DNA of 20,473 bases, taken from assembly GCA_030598525.1 (NCBI GenBank), contig JAUVPT010000010.1, positions 1-20,473 on the forward strand, given 5' to 3'. Shown here piece after piece: positions 6,584 through 15,210 of the stretch (position 1 is the stretch's first letter; each line of letters opens with the position of its first letter). This stretch comes from Gemmatimonadota bacterium. Lineage in GTDB: Bacteria; Gemmatimonadota; Gemmatimonadetes; Palauibacterales; Palauibacteraceae. A program made the position numbers and the translations under genes. The notes under the pieces were generated by a model, which did no database searches, had not been told where the DNA came from, and saw only the letters and a list, made by a program, of their open reading frames with translations.

Positions 6584-7522
6584 ATGAATGGGCAGGCATT
6601 CTCGCATCAGCCGGTGATGGCCGAGGAGGTGCTGAAGCTGCTCGAGCCCGAGCGGGGCCATTGGTTTCTCGATGCGACGGTCGGTGGCGGAGGACACGCT
6701 CAGCGGATTCTCGAGGCGAACCCGAGCGCGACACTGATCGGCCTGGACCAGGACACCGAGGCGGTAGCGGCAGCGCGGGAGCGACTGGCCGGCTTCGGAG
6801 ACCGGGCAAGAGTGATGACAGGGAACTTCCGCGATGCCGCGGAATTGCTGGAGGAATACATAGACGTCGGTCTGGACGGAGCCCTGTTGGACCTGGGCGT
6901 GTCGTCCCACCAGATCGACACGATGGCGCGCGGCTTCTCCTTCCGCCGGGGCACACCGTTGAACATGCGGATGGGCGGGACAACCGGTGGTTGGAGAACC
7001 GCGGCCGACTTGCTGAACACCGCGTCTGAAGAAGAGCTGGGGAAGATCTTCCGGGACTATGGGGAAGAGCGGAAGTGGCGGGGAATGTCCCGGGAGATCG
7101 CCCGGCGCCGGCAGCAGAAACCGCTGCGCACTGCGGACGATCTGGTTGCAGCCGCTTCGACAGCGCTCTGGAGACCCCTGTCTCCAAGAGACAAGGCGCG
7201 TCTGTTCCAGGCCGTCAGGATCGCCGTAAACGAAGAGCTGGAAGCGCTGCGCGATGGACTGGATGCGATCGCGCGGCTTCTGAAGACGGAGGGGCGGCTG
7301 GTCGTCATCTCGTATCACTCACTGGAAGATCGAATCGTGAAAGAGACATTCCGGGAGTGGAGTCGGGAGTGTGTCTGTCCACCCGAGCTTCCCATATGCA
7401 CGTGCCGTGGCCACGCGCTGGGGCATCGTCTGACGAAGAAGCCCATGCGGCCGACGGAGACGGAGGTCTCTGCGAATCCGCGGGCCCGCAGCGCGCGTCT
7501 CCGCGGGTGGATCCGGGGATGA
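6584..7522 (+). CDS. rsmH: 16S rRNA (cytosine(1402)-N(4))-methyltransferase
   Basis: A 312-residue S-adenosylmethionine-dependent enzyme (formerly MraW) that N4-methylates C1402 in the decoding centre of 16S rRNA. Landmarks are HQPVM (8-12), the SAM-binding DATVGGGGHA (30-39), LDLGVSSHQID (102-112), RGFSF (116-120), NMRM (127-130), RLFQAVRIAVNEEL (206-219) and ISYHSLEDRIVK (242-253). A Cys cluster near 263-274 (CVC and CTC) is typical of the family. Length is normal. The ribosome binding site is poor (GTGAAG). Its stop overlaps the ftsL start as ATGA, implying coupled translation. Confidence 0.97.
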   Translation: MNGQAFSHQPVMAEEVLKLLEPERGHWFLDATVGGGGHAQRILEANPSATLIGLDQDTEAVAAARERLAGFGDRARVMTGNFRDAAELLEEYIDVGLDGALLDLGVSSHQIDTMARGFSFRRGTPLNMRMGGTTGGWRTAADLLNTASEEELGKIFRDYGEERKWRGMSREIARRRQQKPLRTADDLVAAASTALWRPLSPRDKARLFQAVRIAVNEELEALRDGLDAIARLLKTEGRLVVISYHSLEDRIVKETFREWSRECVCPPELPICTCRGHALGHRLTKKPMRPTETEVSANPRARSARLRGWIRG

Positions 7523-7845
7523 CCAGGAAACCGGCCCGCCGGAGAGGGCGCCGTCGCGCGAGACCTGGTACCCGAAGGCGACAGTTGCTCGTGGCGGGCT
7601 GCGTGTCGGCAGTGGTCGGCTCCCTGATCGTGTCGGTCGATCGGACCGCCGAGGGACGGAGGCTCGCCGAGTCGATCAACGAACTCCGCACGGAGGAGGA
7701 AGTGCTTCGGCTGCGCCAGTCCGAGGAGCTAGTGCGTGTCGATTCGCTCGCTTCGCGTGAGCGGATCCTGGTAGCGGCGGCCCGCTTCGGCCTGCGGCCC
7801 GCCACGGACGACCAAGTGGTCCACCTTCCGGACGTCGGACCCTAA
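7519..7845 (+). CDS. ftsL: Cell division protein FtsL-like
   Basis: A 108-residue bitopic membrane protein in the ftsL position between rsmH and ftsI. It has a very basic cytoplasmic N-terminus (12 Arg or Lys in the first 22 residues), one membrane helix (about 23-40) and a charged helical region (about 42-85) with leucine-rich spacing compatible with the FtsL coiled coil that pairs with FtsB/DivIC. FtsL sequences diverge strongly, so the call rests on topology, size and position. The frame is open far upstream within rsmH, but ATG 7519 is favoured because it overlaps the rsmH stop and gives the normal length. Confidence 0.85.
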   Translation: MTRKPARRRGRRRARPGTRRRQLLVAGCVSAVVGSLIVSVDRTAEGRRLAESINELRTEEEVLRLRQSEELVRVDSLASRERILVAAARFGLRPATDDQVVHLPDVGP

Positions 7846-7865
7846 GGGGCGGGGAGCGACAAGGC

Positions 7866-9815
7866 ATGGCAACCAGGAGATCCCACAAGATCGCGAAGAA
7901 GACGCACGGCCGGCGGACTCAACTGTTCGCTGCCGTGCTCGCCGTGCTCGCTACGGCGTTCGTGAGTCGTGCCGCCCAGCTCCAGATCGTCCAGGGTAGT
8001 CAGTGGCAGGAGCAGGTGGAGACCCAGACGACCGAGACGGTCCCATTGCCGGCAGCACGGGGAGCGATCTACGACCGAAACGGCAAGGCCCTCGCGCTCT
8101 CCCGGCAGGAATACCGTGCGTTCTTTGCACCGGCCCAATCCAAGGACATCCGGCGGGACGCTCAAGCGATTTCCGCGATGCTCGATCTCTCACGATCCCA
8201 GAGCCGCCGGCTGACGAGTCGGTCCACGGGGTGGATAGCGATCGGCCAGGTCGGGATCGGCGAGCGGGACGCTTTGTCGCATCGCGTGGGACCGGCGGTG
8301 GAATTCGAGCCGGTGATCACCCGCGTCTATCCCGAGGGCGACCTCGCCCGGGCACTCCTCGGCGCGGTGACCGCCGAGGGCCATGGTCGATCGGGACTCG
8401 AGCTTGTCCTGGACTCGCTGTTGAGCGGCACTCCGGGTGAGTTCGTCGGGAGGCGCGATGCCCGCGGCGAGCTGTACCCGATTCTCACGAGTCCCGACAA
8501 TCCGGCGAGACCGGGCAGGGACGTCTATCTGACGATCGACGCGAACCTGCAGGCGATCGCCGAGGCGGCGTTGGAAACGGCCCTGGTGCAGACCGGGTCC
8601 TCGGGCGGCGATGTCCTCATGGCCGACCCGAAGACCGGAGAGCTCCTTGCCGTTGCATCCCGCCGAGAGGGCAGCACCGGTACGATCCCGGCCTTCACGT
8701 CTCCCTATGAGCCGGGCTCCACCGTCAAACCGTTCCTTCTCGCCACCTTGCTCGAGGAGGATCTCGCGCGGCTCGACGATCGGGTGTACGCGGAAAGGGG
8801 TGAGTTCCGGACCGCTCATCGGGTGATCACCGACGTGCATCCGTACGATACGATCACCGTGGCCGAGGTGATCCAGTATTCGAGCAACATCGGGGCGGCG
8901 AAACTCTCGGAGCGCGTCGAGCCCGGCATACAGTACCGCTACCTGCGAGACTTCGGTTTCGGAACCCCCACCGGAATCGATCTCCCCGGCGAATCGTCAG
9001 GACTCCTGCGTCGGCCGGACCGGTGGTCGGCCCTCAGTCCCGCGTCGCTCGCCATCGGCTACGAGATGCTGACGACGTCCCTGCAGCTGGTGATGGCCTA
9101 CGGAGCGCTCGCCAACGGTGGCACACTGCTCGAGCCGGCCCTGGTGCGGGAGGTCGATTCCGGTGACGGAACGGGGTGGCGTTTCGAGAGGCGCCCGATT
9201 CGGCAGGTCATCGAGGGAGGCACGGCCCGGCAAGTGACCCGCGTTCTCCACGCAGCGGTTGGCGAGGGTGGAACGGGAACCGAGGCTTCCCTGGCGACCC
9301 TGGAGATAGCGGGAAAGACAGGTACGGCGAGGATCGCTTCCGGGGGCGGATACGGCGATCGACGCTACGCCGCGTCGTTCGTCGGCTACACGCCCGTGGA
9401 CGATCCACAGCTCGTAATCATGGCGAAGCTCGAGGACCCGAAGGGGTCCGTGTACGGAGGTCTGACGGCCGCGCCAGTCACGCGGGCCGTAGTGCAGGCG
9501 ATCCTGGCGACGCGGGGCCGCGGCCTGATCGAGACCGGAGCAGGTCCGCACAGGAGGGTTCGTCTCGAGTGGGATGCCGGGGAGACGACCGGGTCGCCCT
9601 TTCAGTTCGCCGCCGCCCGGGATGTCCCCCAACCCACTGCGACGGAGCGCAGTCAGAGACTTCCGGACCTCAAGGGACTCGAGACGAGGATCGCCGTCGC
9701 CCGGCTCCACGAGATGGGCCTGCGGGTCGAACTCAAGGGGTCCGGCCGTGTGACCCGGCAGGAACCGGCGGCAGGTGCCCGCGTCGTTCGCGGCGCGACA
9801 ATTCTTCTGCGTTGA
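7866..9815 (+). CDS. ftsI: Septal peptidoglycan transpeptidase (class B PBP) with C-terminal PASTA domain
   Basis: A 649-residue class B penicillin-binding protein that crosslinks septal peptidoglycan in the periplasm. It has a short basic N-terminus, one membrane helix (about 19-37), a dimerisation/pedestal region starting with RGAIYDRNG (65-73), and a transpeptidase domain (about 220-555). Catalytic motifs are S285TVK288 (active Ser285), S339-S-N341 and K484TG486; LAIGYE (395-400) is also typical. Residues about 598-649 form one PASTA repeat, as in PBP2x or SpoVD-type proteins rather than E. coli FtsI. GGGGAG (7851-7856) precedes the ATG. It follows ftsL by 20 bp and pairs functionally with FtsW encoded downstream. 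Confidence 0.96.
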   Translation: MATRRSHKIAKKTHGRRTQLFAAVLAVLATAFVSRAAQLQIVQGSQWQEQVETQTTETVPLPAARGAIYDRNGKALALSRQEYRAFFAPAQSKDIRRDAQAISAMLDLSRSQSRRLTSRSTGWIAIGQVGIGERDALSHRVGPAVEFEPVITRVYPEGDLARALLGAVTAEGHGRSGLELVLDSLLSGTPGEFVGRRDARGELYPILTSPDNPARPGRDVYLTIDANLQAIAEAALETALVQTGSSGGDVLMADPKTGELLAVASRREGSTGTIPAFTSPYEPGSTVKPFLLATLLEEDLARLDDRVYAERGEFRTAHRVITDVHPYDTITVAEVIQYSSNIGAAKLSERVEPGIQYRYLRDFGFGTPTGIDLPGESSGLLRRPDRWSALSPASLAIGYEMLTTSLQLVMAYGALANGGTLLEPALVREVDSGDGTGWRFERRPIRQVIEGGTARQVTRVLHAAVGEGGTGTEASLATLEIAGKTGTARIASGGGYGDRRYAASFVGYTPVDDPQLVIMAKLEDPKGSVYGGLTAAPVTRAVVQAILATRGRGLIETGAGPHRRVRLEWDAGETTGSPFQFAAARDVPQPTATERSQRLPDLKGLETRIAVARLHEMGLRVELKGSGRVTRQEPAAGARVVRGATILLR

Positions 9816-9885
9816 CGTGCACGGTGCACCCACGGCCAGTGTGGCCGATACCAGGATCAACAGGAACGCGGAAAAGAACCCGGGT

Positions 9886-11346
9886 GTGATACAGAGACAG
9901 GATCTCGAACGTAGGCTGCAGGCGCACGGGCTGAGCCCGCGGTGGGAGGGAAATCCGCCGCCCGGGTTCGCGGGCGTTGTCACGGACTCCCGGGAGGTGC
10001 AGCCCGGTGTCCTGTTCTGCGCACTGCGCGGCACCGAGTTCGACGGACACCAGTTCGTCGCTAGGGCCGCGGCCGCGGGGGCGGCCGCGGCCCTTGTCGA
10101 AGAAGCTCAGCCGGCTGTGGACCTTCCCCAGCTCGTCGTCTCCGATACGCGTGCCGGAACAGCTCACGCGGCGTCTCTGCTGCACGGTGATCCGGCGGCC
10201 GGGCTCTCGCTGGTCGGGGTGACCGGGACGAACGGCAAGACGACCACCTCCCTCATCGCCCGCCACATCCTGGCCGGCGAGGCCCCTTCGGCCGCGGTCG
10301 GCACTCTCGGGTGGTTCGACGCGACCGGCGAGCGGCACTCCGGTCGCCTGACCACGCCGGACCCGCTCGATCTCATGGCGACTCTTCGGGAACTCCGGGA
10401 TGAGGGCACCCGATTCGTGGCCCTGGAGGTCTCGTCCCACGCCCTCGATCAGCGGCGTGTCGCGGGCTTGAGCTTCGACGCAGCCGTGTTCACCAACCTG
10501 ACGCACGAACACCTGGACTATCACCCGGATCTGGAATCGTACCGTGCGGCCAAGCTCCGACTGGCGGACCAGGTAGGCCCGCAGGGCGTGTGCGCCGTAA
10601 ACGCCGATGACCCGGCCTGGTCGGGCGAGGACTTTGCCGGTCGCCGGGTCGTGCGATATGGACTTGGGGCGTCCGCCGACGTACGCGCGGCGCGAGTGCG
10701 CCACACGGCGGAGGGTAGTGACTGGCTGCTGGAGACCCCGGACGGAAGCTGGCCGGTCCACCTGCCACTCCTGGGCGAGTTCAACGTCCACAACGCCCTG
10801 GCCGCCGCCACCGCCGCGTGGGGCCTCGGAATGGATGCGGGGCTCGTCGCCGAGCGGCTATCGACGGCGCCCCAGGTGCCCGGGCGCATGGAAGTGCTGG
10901 CCGACCGGCCGGCGCTCGTGCTCCGCGACTACATGCACACGCCCGATGCCTACACCCGGGTCCTCGAGACCCTGGCCGGATTGACCGAGGGGAACCTGTA
11001 CATCGTGTTCGGATGCGGTGGGGACCGGGACCGGGGCAAGCGTCCGGTGATGGGACAGATCGCAGCTCGCCATACGGCGCTGGCAGTCATCACCACGGAC
11101 AATCCGAGGTCCGAGGATCCGTCCAACATCTGCGCCGACGTCATTCGCGACATGCCGGCAGGCTCGTACCGGGTGATTCTCGACAGGGAGGAGGCGATCG
11201 ACTTCACGCTCCGCGAGGCCGGATCCGGCGACGTGGTGGTCCTGGCTGGAAAGGGACACGAGACGTACCAGGACATCGCCGGTGAGCGCATTCCGTTCGA
11301 CGAGGCGGCGATCGTGCGTGCCCGCATGGTGGGAGATCCGAGTTGA
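9886..11346 (+). CDS. murE: UDP-MurNAc-L-Ala-D-Glu:meso-diaminopimelate ligase
   Basis: An ATP-dependent cytoplasmic ligase that adds the third stem amino acid. With GTG 9886 it has 486 residues. It shows TDSREVQPG (33-41), the P-loop GVTGTNGKTT (111-120), EVSSHAL (181-187), the presumed carbamylated Lys223 in YRAAKLRL, and DNPR (405-408), which marks meso-diaminopimelate specificity. GKGHE (455-459) follows. The usual DYAHTPD is DYMHTPD here (348-354). The start is uncertain: the frame is open into ftsI with GTG codons at 9817 and 9841. GTG 9886 is preferred for normal spacing to TDSR and GGAAAAG (9870-9876) upstream. Its stop overlaps the murF ATG by one base. Confidence 0.93.
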   Translation: MIQRQDLERRLQAHGLSPRWEGNPPPGFAGVVTDSREVQPGVLFCALRGTEFDGHQFVARAAAAGAAAALVEEAQPAVDLPQLVVSDTRAGTAHAASLLHGDPAAGLSLVGVTGTNGKTTTSLIARHILAGEAPSAAVGTLGWFDATGERHSGRLTTPDPLDLMATLRELRDEGTRFVALEVSSHALDQRRVAGLSFDAAVFTNLTHEHLDYHPDLESYRAAKLRLADQVGPQGVCAVNADDPAWSGEDFAGRRVVRYGLGASADVRAARVRHTAEGSDWLLETPDGSWPVHLPLLGEFNVHNALAAATAAWGLGMDAGLVAERLSTAPQVPGRMEVLADRPALVLRDYMHTPDAYTRVLETLAGLTEGNLYIVFGCGGDRDRGKRPVMGQIAARHTALAVITTDNPRSEDPSNICADVIRDMPAGSYRVILDREEAIDFTLREAGSGDVVVLAGKGHETYQDIAGERIPFDEAAIVRARMVGDPS

Positions 11347-12704
11347 TGGCCGCCCGGTTTACGGCTTCGGAGGTGTGCCAGGCTCTCGGTCTCCCCACAG
11401 GCGAAGCGGTCACTGACTTCTCGTCCGTATCGACCGATACGCGCGATCTTCAGCCTGGCGCCCTTTTTGTGGCCCTCCGCGGAGAGCGTTTCGACGGGGC
11501 CGAGTTCGTCGAGCTCGCCGAGCGTCTCGGAGCGGCGGGGGCCCTGGTCTCAGGCGGGTCGGACCATGCTGAGGTGGCCTTTCCCGTGTTCACCGTTCCC
11601 GATACGACAGCCGCGCTCGGTGACCTGGCCCGTTTCCACAGGCGGAGGTGCGGTGCACGTGTGGTCGGGGTGACGGGATCGTCGGGAAAGACCACGGTCA
11701 AGGAAATGCTGGCTCACGCCGTTGGATCCGAAAAACGGGTCCACTCCTCCCAGGGCAACCTGAACAACCAGGTGGGGCTCCCCCTGTCCATCCTGGCCGC
11801 CGAAGAGGAAACGGACGTGTGGGTGCTGGAGCTGGGCTCGAGCGAACCTGGCGAAATCGAGCGCCTGACCGCGATCGCCGAACCCGACGACGCGGTGATC
11901 ACCACCGTAGGGCCTGCGCACCTGGAGGGGCTTGGAGACGTCACGGGGGTTCTCGAGGAGAAGCTCGACCTGATTCGCGGCGCTTCCACCTCCGGTTGTG
12001 CCGTAGTGGGCGAGCTTCCCGAGGTTCTTCCGGCGCGGGCCCGAGAGGTGCGCGGCGATGTGGTGACGGCCGGCCTCGGGCCGGGGAGCGATTTTCGTCC
12101 CTCCGATTGGCACGTGGGCCCTGAGCAGGCCCGTTTCAGGCTCGCGGGAGTGGACTATGCCGTGCCCGTGGGCGGAGAACACCACCTCAGGGACGCGCTC
12201 ATCGCAGCCGCCACCGCTACGGGTCTCGGGGTGAGCCCGGCTGGTGTCGCCAGGGGACTGGCCGGGTATCGACCGGTGGGCCTCCGTGGGGCGCTGATCC
12301 AGGTACGGAAACTCACGATCGTGGCTGACTGCTACAACGCGAACCCGGAGTCGTTCGCCGCCGCGATACGCTATTGCTCAGAGGGTTTCCCGGGGCGCCG
12401 GCTTGCCGCTGTGGCGGGAAGCATGCTCGAGCTGGGAACGGCTGAGTCGACGGCGCACGCGGAGGTCGCGGCGGACCTGCTGCGGGCCGGATTCACGCTC
12501 GTCGTCGCGCTCGGGGCGTTCCAAGCCGCCTTCCAGGCCATGGACCTCCCGGAAGGCGTTACGGTGCTGTACCCCTCGACCGTGCAGGCTGCGGCCGAGG
12601 AGCTGTCCGAACGCCAGCAAGGTGACGAGGTGCTGTTGGTGAAAGCCTCCCGGGGGATGAAGCTCGAACGGGTGATCGACTCGCTCACGGGAGGAGATGC
12701 CTGA
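11346..12704 (+). CDS. murF: UDP-MurNAc-tripeptide:D-alanyl-D-alanine ligase
   Basis: A 452-residue Mur ligase that attaches D-Ala-D-Ala to complete UDP-MurNAc-pentapeptide in the cytoplasm. It has the N-terminal STDTRDLQPGALFVALRG region (29-46), the P-loop GVTGSSGKTT (108-117), NLNNQVGLPL (138-147), ELGSSEPGEI (162-171) and DCYNANPES (328-336), all typical of MurF. ATG 11346 overlaps the murE stop (TGATG); a TTG three bases earlier is less likely. GGGAG (11331-11335) is 10 bases upstream. It shares one base with mraY at its end. No D-Ala-D-Ala ligase gene (ddl) is present in the window. Confidence 0.97.
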   Translation: MAARFTASEVCQALGLPTGEAVTDFSSVSTDTRDLQPGALFVALRGERFDGAEFVELAERLGAAGALVSGGSDHAEVAFPVFTVPDTTAALGDLARFHRRRCGARVVGVTGSSGKTTVKEMLAHAVGSEKRVHSSQGNLNNQVGLPLSILAAEEETDVWVLELGSSEPGEIERLTAIAEPDDAVITTVGPAHLEGLGDVTGVLEEKLDLIRGASTSGCAVVGELPEVLPARAREVRGDVVTAGLGPGSDFRPSDWHVGPEQARFRLAGVDYAVPVGGEHHLRDALIAAATATGLGVSPAGVARGLAGYRPVGLRGALIQVRKLTIVADCYNANPESFAAAIRYCSEGFPGRRLAAVAGSMLELGTAESTAHAEVAADLLRAGFTLVVALGAFQAAFQAMDLPEGVTVLYPSTVQAAAEELSERQQGDEVLLVKASRGMKLERVIDSLTGGDA

Positions 12705-13810
12705 TGCTCTACGAGCTACTTTTCCCACTGGCCGACCGGCACATCATCTTCAACGTGTTTCAGTACATCTCGTTTCGGGCGGCTGGAGCCATGGTCACGG
12801 CCCTCCTCGTGTCGTTCATCGTCGGACCCGTGGTGATCCGACGCCTCGAGAGAGGAAGAGTGGGGCAGGTCATTCGCGTCGATGGCCCGAAATCGCACCG
12901 CAAGAAGGCCGGGACGCCGACGATGGGTGGCGTGATCATGCTGATCGCCATCGTCGTTTCGACCCTGCTGTGGGCGAAGATCGCTGATCCCTACGTCAAC
13001 ATCGCGGTCGGGATGACCCTCCTGATGGGGGCGATCGGTTTCTGGGACGACTACCTCAAGGTCGTGCGCCACGAGTCTCGCGGTCTGATAGCGCGTCAGA
13101 AGTTCTTCTGGCAGATGGTCGCCGGGCTGGCCCTCGGCGTGTTGCTGCTCAGCCAGCCGCTTGCCGCGGACGATGTGACGCACCGGCTGGTGCCGTTCCT
13201 GAAGACCGTGCACCTGGCGTTCATCCCGTTCGTGTTCCCGCTGTTCGTGGCCCTCGTCGTGGCGGGAAGCGCGAACGCGGTAAACCTCACGGACGGTCTC
13301 GACGGGCTGGCTGCCGGGCTGAGCGCCATCGCCGCCCTGGCATTCGCCGTGTTCGCATACGTCATGGGTCGTGTCGACACCTCGTTCTACCTGGGTCTCC
13401 CATACCTGCCGGGAGCCGGTGAACTCACCGTGTTTACAGTGGCTGTCGCCGGATCGGCCATCGGTTTTCTGTGGTTCAACGCACCGCCCGCCATGGTGTT
13501 CATGGGGGACACCGGATCCTTGGCCCTGGGTGGGGCGATCGGCACGGTGGCCGTGCTGCTCAAGTCCGAGCTTCTGCTGATCATCGTGGGCGGAATGTTC
13601 GTCCTGGAAGTCCTGTCGGTGATGATCCAGACGTCCGTCTTCCGGTACACTCGGGTACGGACGGGCACTGGCCGACGGGTGTTCCGGATGGCGCCGCTGC
13701 ACCACCATTTCGAACAGCTCGGGTGGCCGGAGACCCGGGTGGTGATCCGCTTCTACATCCTCGCGATCATCTTCGCTCTCACGGGTCTGGCGACCATGAA
13801 GGTGCGGTGA
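12704..13810 (+). CDS. mraY: Phospho-MurNAc-pentapeptide translocase (lipid I synthase)
   Basis: A 368-residue polytopic inner-membrane enzyme that transfers phospho-MurNAc-pentapeptide to undecaprenyl phosphate, forming lipid I. About ten hydrophobic segments are seen. Active-site landmarks are KKAGTPTMGG (67-76), DDYLK (115-119) with the conserved Asp pair, NLTDGLDGLA (194-203), MGDTGS (267-272) and PLHHHFE (331-337), the HHH loop also implicated in nucleoside antibiotic binding. Length is normal. ATG 12704 overlaps the murF stop and has a strong GGAGGAG (12690-12696) 7 bases upstream. The terminal TGA shares one base with the murD ATG. Confidence 0.98.
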   Translation: MLYELLFPLADRHIIFNVFQYISFRAAGAMVTALLVSFIVGPVVIRRLERGRVGQVIRVDGPKSHRKKAGTPTMGGVIMLIAIVVSTLLWAKIADPYVNIAVGMTLLMGAIGFWDDYLKVVRHESRGLIARQKFFWQMVAGLALGVLLLSQPLAADDVTHRLVPFLKTVHLAFIPFVFPLFVALVVAGSANAVNLTDGLDGLAAGLSAIAALAFAVFAYVMGRVDTSFYLGLPYLPGAGELTVFTVAVAGSAIGFLWFNAPPAMVFMGDTGSLALGGAIGTVAVLLKSELLLIIVGGMFVLEVLSVMIQTSVFRYTRVRTGTGRRVFRMAPLHHHFEQLGWPETRVVIRFYILAIIFALTGLATMKVR

Positions 13811-15210
13811 TGATGAGGCGTGAAAGGGACCGTTTGCCGGCCTTCGCGGCCGGGTCAACGGTGGCGGTGCTCGGGCTGGGCGTATCGGGAGAGGCGGCGG
13901 CTCGCCTCGCGGCCTCGAACGGCGGTGTCGTCTATGCCAGCGACGTGTCCAGGGGGCCGGGTCCGACTGCGGCTGCGGCACGGCTGGCGGCTGAGGGGAT
14001 CGACACGGAAACCGGCGGACACGACATGGAGCGCGTCCTGACCGCCGACCTCGTCGTCGTGAGTCCTGGAATCGGACCCACCTCCGAAATCAGGCGCCGC
14101 GTAAGCGAGGCAGGGATCCGCACGATCGCGGAAGTCGAGCTTGGCTGGCGCGATCTCGACAGTCGGGTGATCGCGATCACGGGCACGAACGGCAAGACCA
14201 CCACAACCGGTCTTGCTGCGCACGTGCTCGAGGCTGGCGGACGGAGGGCAGTTGCGGCGGGGAACATCGGGCTCGCCCTGTCGGAGATTGCTCTGCTGAG
14301 CCCGCAGCCGGATTGGGTGGCATTGGAGCTGTCCAGCTTCCAGTTGGCCGACCAGGAGACCGTCGCTCCCGACGTCGGGGTGCTGCTCAACCTCTCTCCC
14401 GACCACCTGGACCGGTATCGAGACGTCGATAGCTACTACGCCGACAAGCGGCGTCTCTTCAATTCAGCCACCGCCGACTCATTCTGGGTGCTGAACGCCG
14501 ACGATCCGGCCTGCATCGATCTCGCGACCGGAGTCATGGGCGAGCGTCTTCACTTCTCGACCCGCGGGCCCGTGGATCGTGGAGCGTGGACTGGACCCGA
14601 CGGAATCCTGAAGTGCCGTCTCGACTCCGAGGTGGAATGGATGCCAAGCTCGGACCTTCGCCTGCTCGGACCGCATAACGTGGCAAACGCCCTGGCGGCA
14701 GGCCTCGCGTGCACCGTGGCCGGTGTCGAGCCCGAGGCGATTGCCTCTGGACTGGCGTCATTCGAAGCTCTGCCGCATCGCTTGCAGCCCATCGGCGAGA
14801 GAGACGGTGTGCTCTGGGTGAACGACTCCAAGGCCACGAACGTATCCGCCACCGCTGTAGGCCTCAGGTCCTTCGACCGCCCGGTCGTTCTGATACTCGG
14901 CGGCAGGCACAAGGGCGAGCCCTACTCGAGTCTTGCCACTGACGTGCGGGAGCGGGCGCGGGCGGTGGTGGCATACGGCGAAGCCGCTCCGCGCGTTGTC
15001 TCCGACCTGAGGGGAAGCGTGGATGCCCTGACGGTGGAGAGCGGGATCGACGCAGTGGTGCGGGCCGCGGCAGACCTCGCGCAGTCCGGGGACGTCGTGC
15101 TCCTGTCACCGGCCTGCAGCAGTTACGACATGTTCCCGAACTACCGAGAGCGCGGGCGTGCGTTCGAAGCTGCGTTCCAGGCCCTGCCGGTCGGTGGAGG
15201 CGTTTCGTGA
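13810..15210 (+). CDS. murD: UDP-N-acetylmuramoyl-L-alanine:D-glutamate ligase
   Basis: A 466-residue cytoplasmic Mur ligase that adds D-glutamate to UDP-MurNAc-L-Ala. An N-terminal Rossmann-like domain with VLGLGVSG (20-27) is followed by the P-loop AITGTNGKTTTT (122-133), ELSSFQL (173-179), NLSPDHLDRY (194-203), the presumed carbamylated Lys213 in YADKRRLF, and VNDSKATN in the C-terminal domain. The frame is open far upstream within mraY, but ATG 13810 overlaps the mraY stop as TGATG and has AAGGTG (13799-13804) 5 bases before it. A second ATG follows directly at 13813. The end overlaps ftsW by 4 bp (GTGA). Confidence 0.96.
   Translation: MMRRERDRLPAFAAGSTVAVLGLGVSGEAAARLAASNGGVVYASDVSRGPGPTAAAARLAAEGIDTETGGHDMERVLTADLVVVSPGIGPTSEIRRRVSEAGIRTIAEVELGWRDLDSRVIAITGTNGKTTTTGLAAHVLEAGGRRAVAAGNIGLALSEIALLSPQPDWVALELSSFQLADQETVAPDVGVLLNLSPDHLDRYRDVDSYYADKRRLFNSATADSFWVLNADDPACIDLATGVMGERLHFSTRGPVDRGAWTGPDGILKCRLDSEVEWMPSSDLRLLGPHNVANALAAGLACTVAGVEPEAIASGLASFEALPHRLQPIGERDGVLWVNDSKATNVSATAVGLRSFDRPVVLILGGRHKGEPYSSLATDVRERARAVVAYGEAAPRVVSDLRGSVDALTVESGIDAVVRAAADLAQSGDVVLLSPACSSYDMFPNYRERGRAFEAAFQALPVGGGVS

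Noticed and set aside
9812..9853. TTGACG over the ftsI stop as an internal promoter for murE
   Set aside because: No acceptable -10 box occurs 16-19 bases downstream; the first AT-containing hexamer is about 29 bases away.
12716..13981. A long open frame (421 codons) on the minus strand opposite mraY
   Set aside because: It mirrors a clear mraY gene; its composition (runs of His, Arg, Asp, Gln) is what the complement of a high-GC membrane-protein gene gives, and no family motif or start signal is visible.
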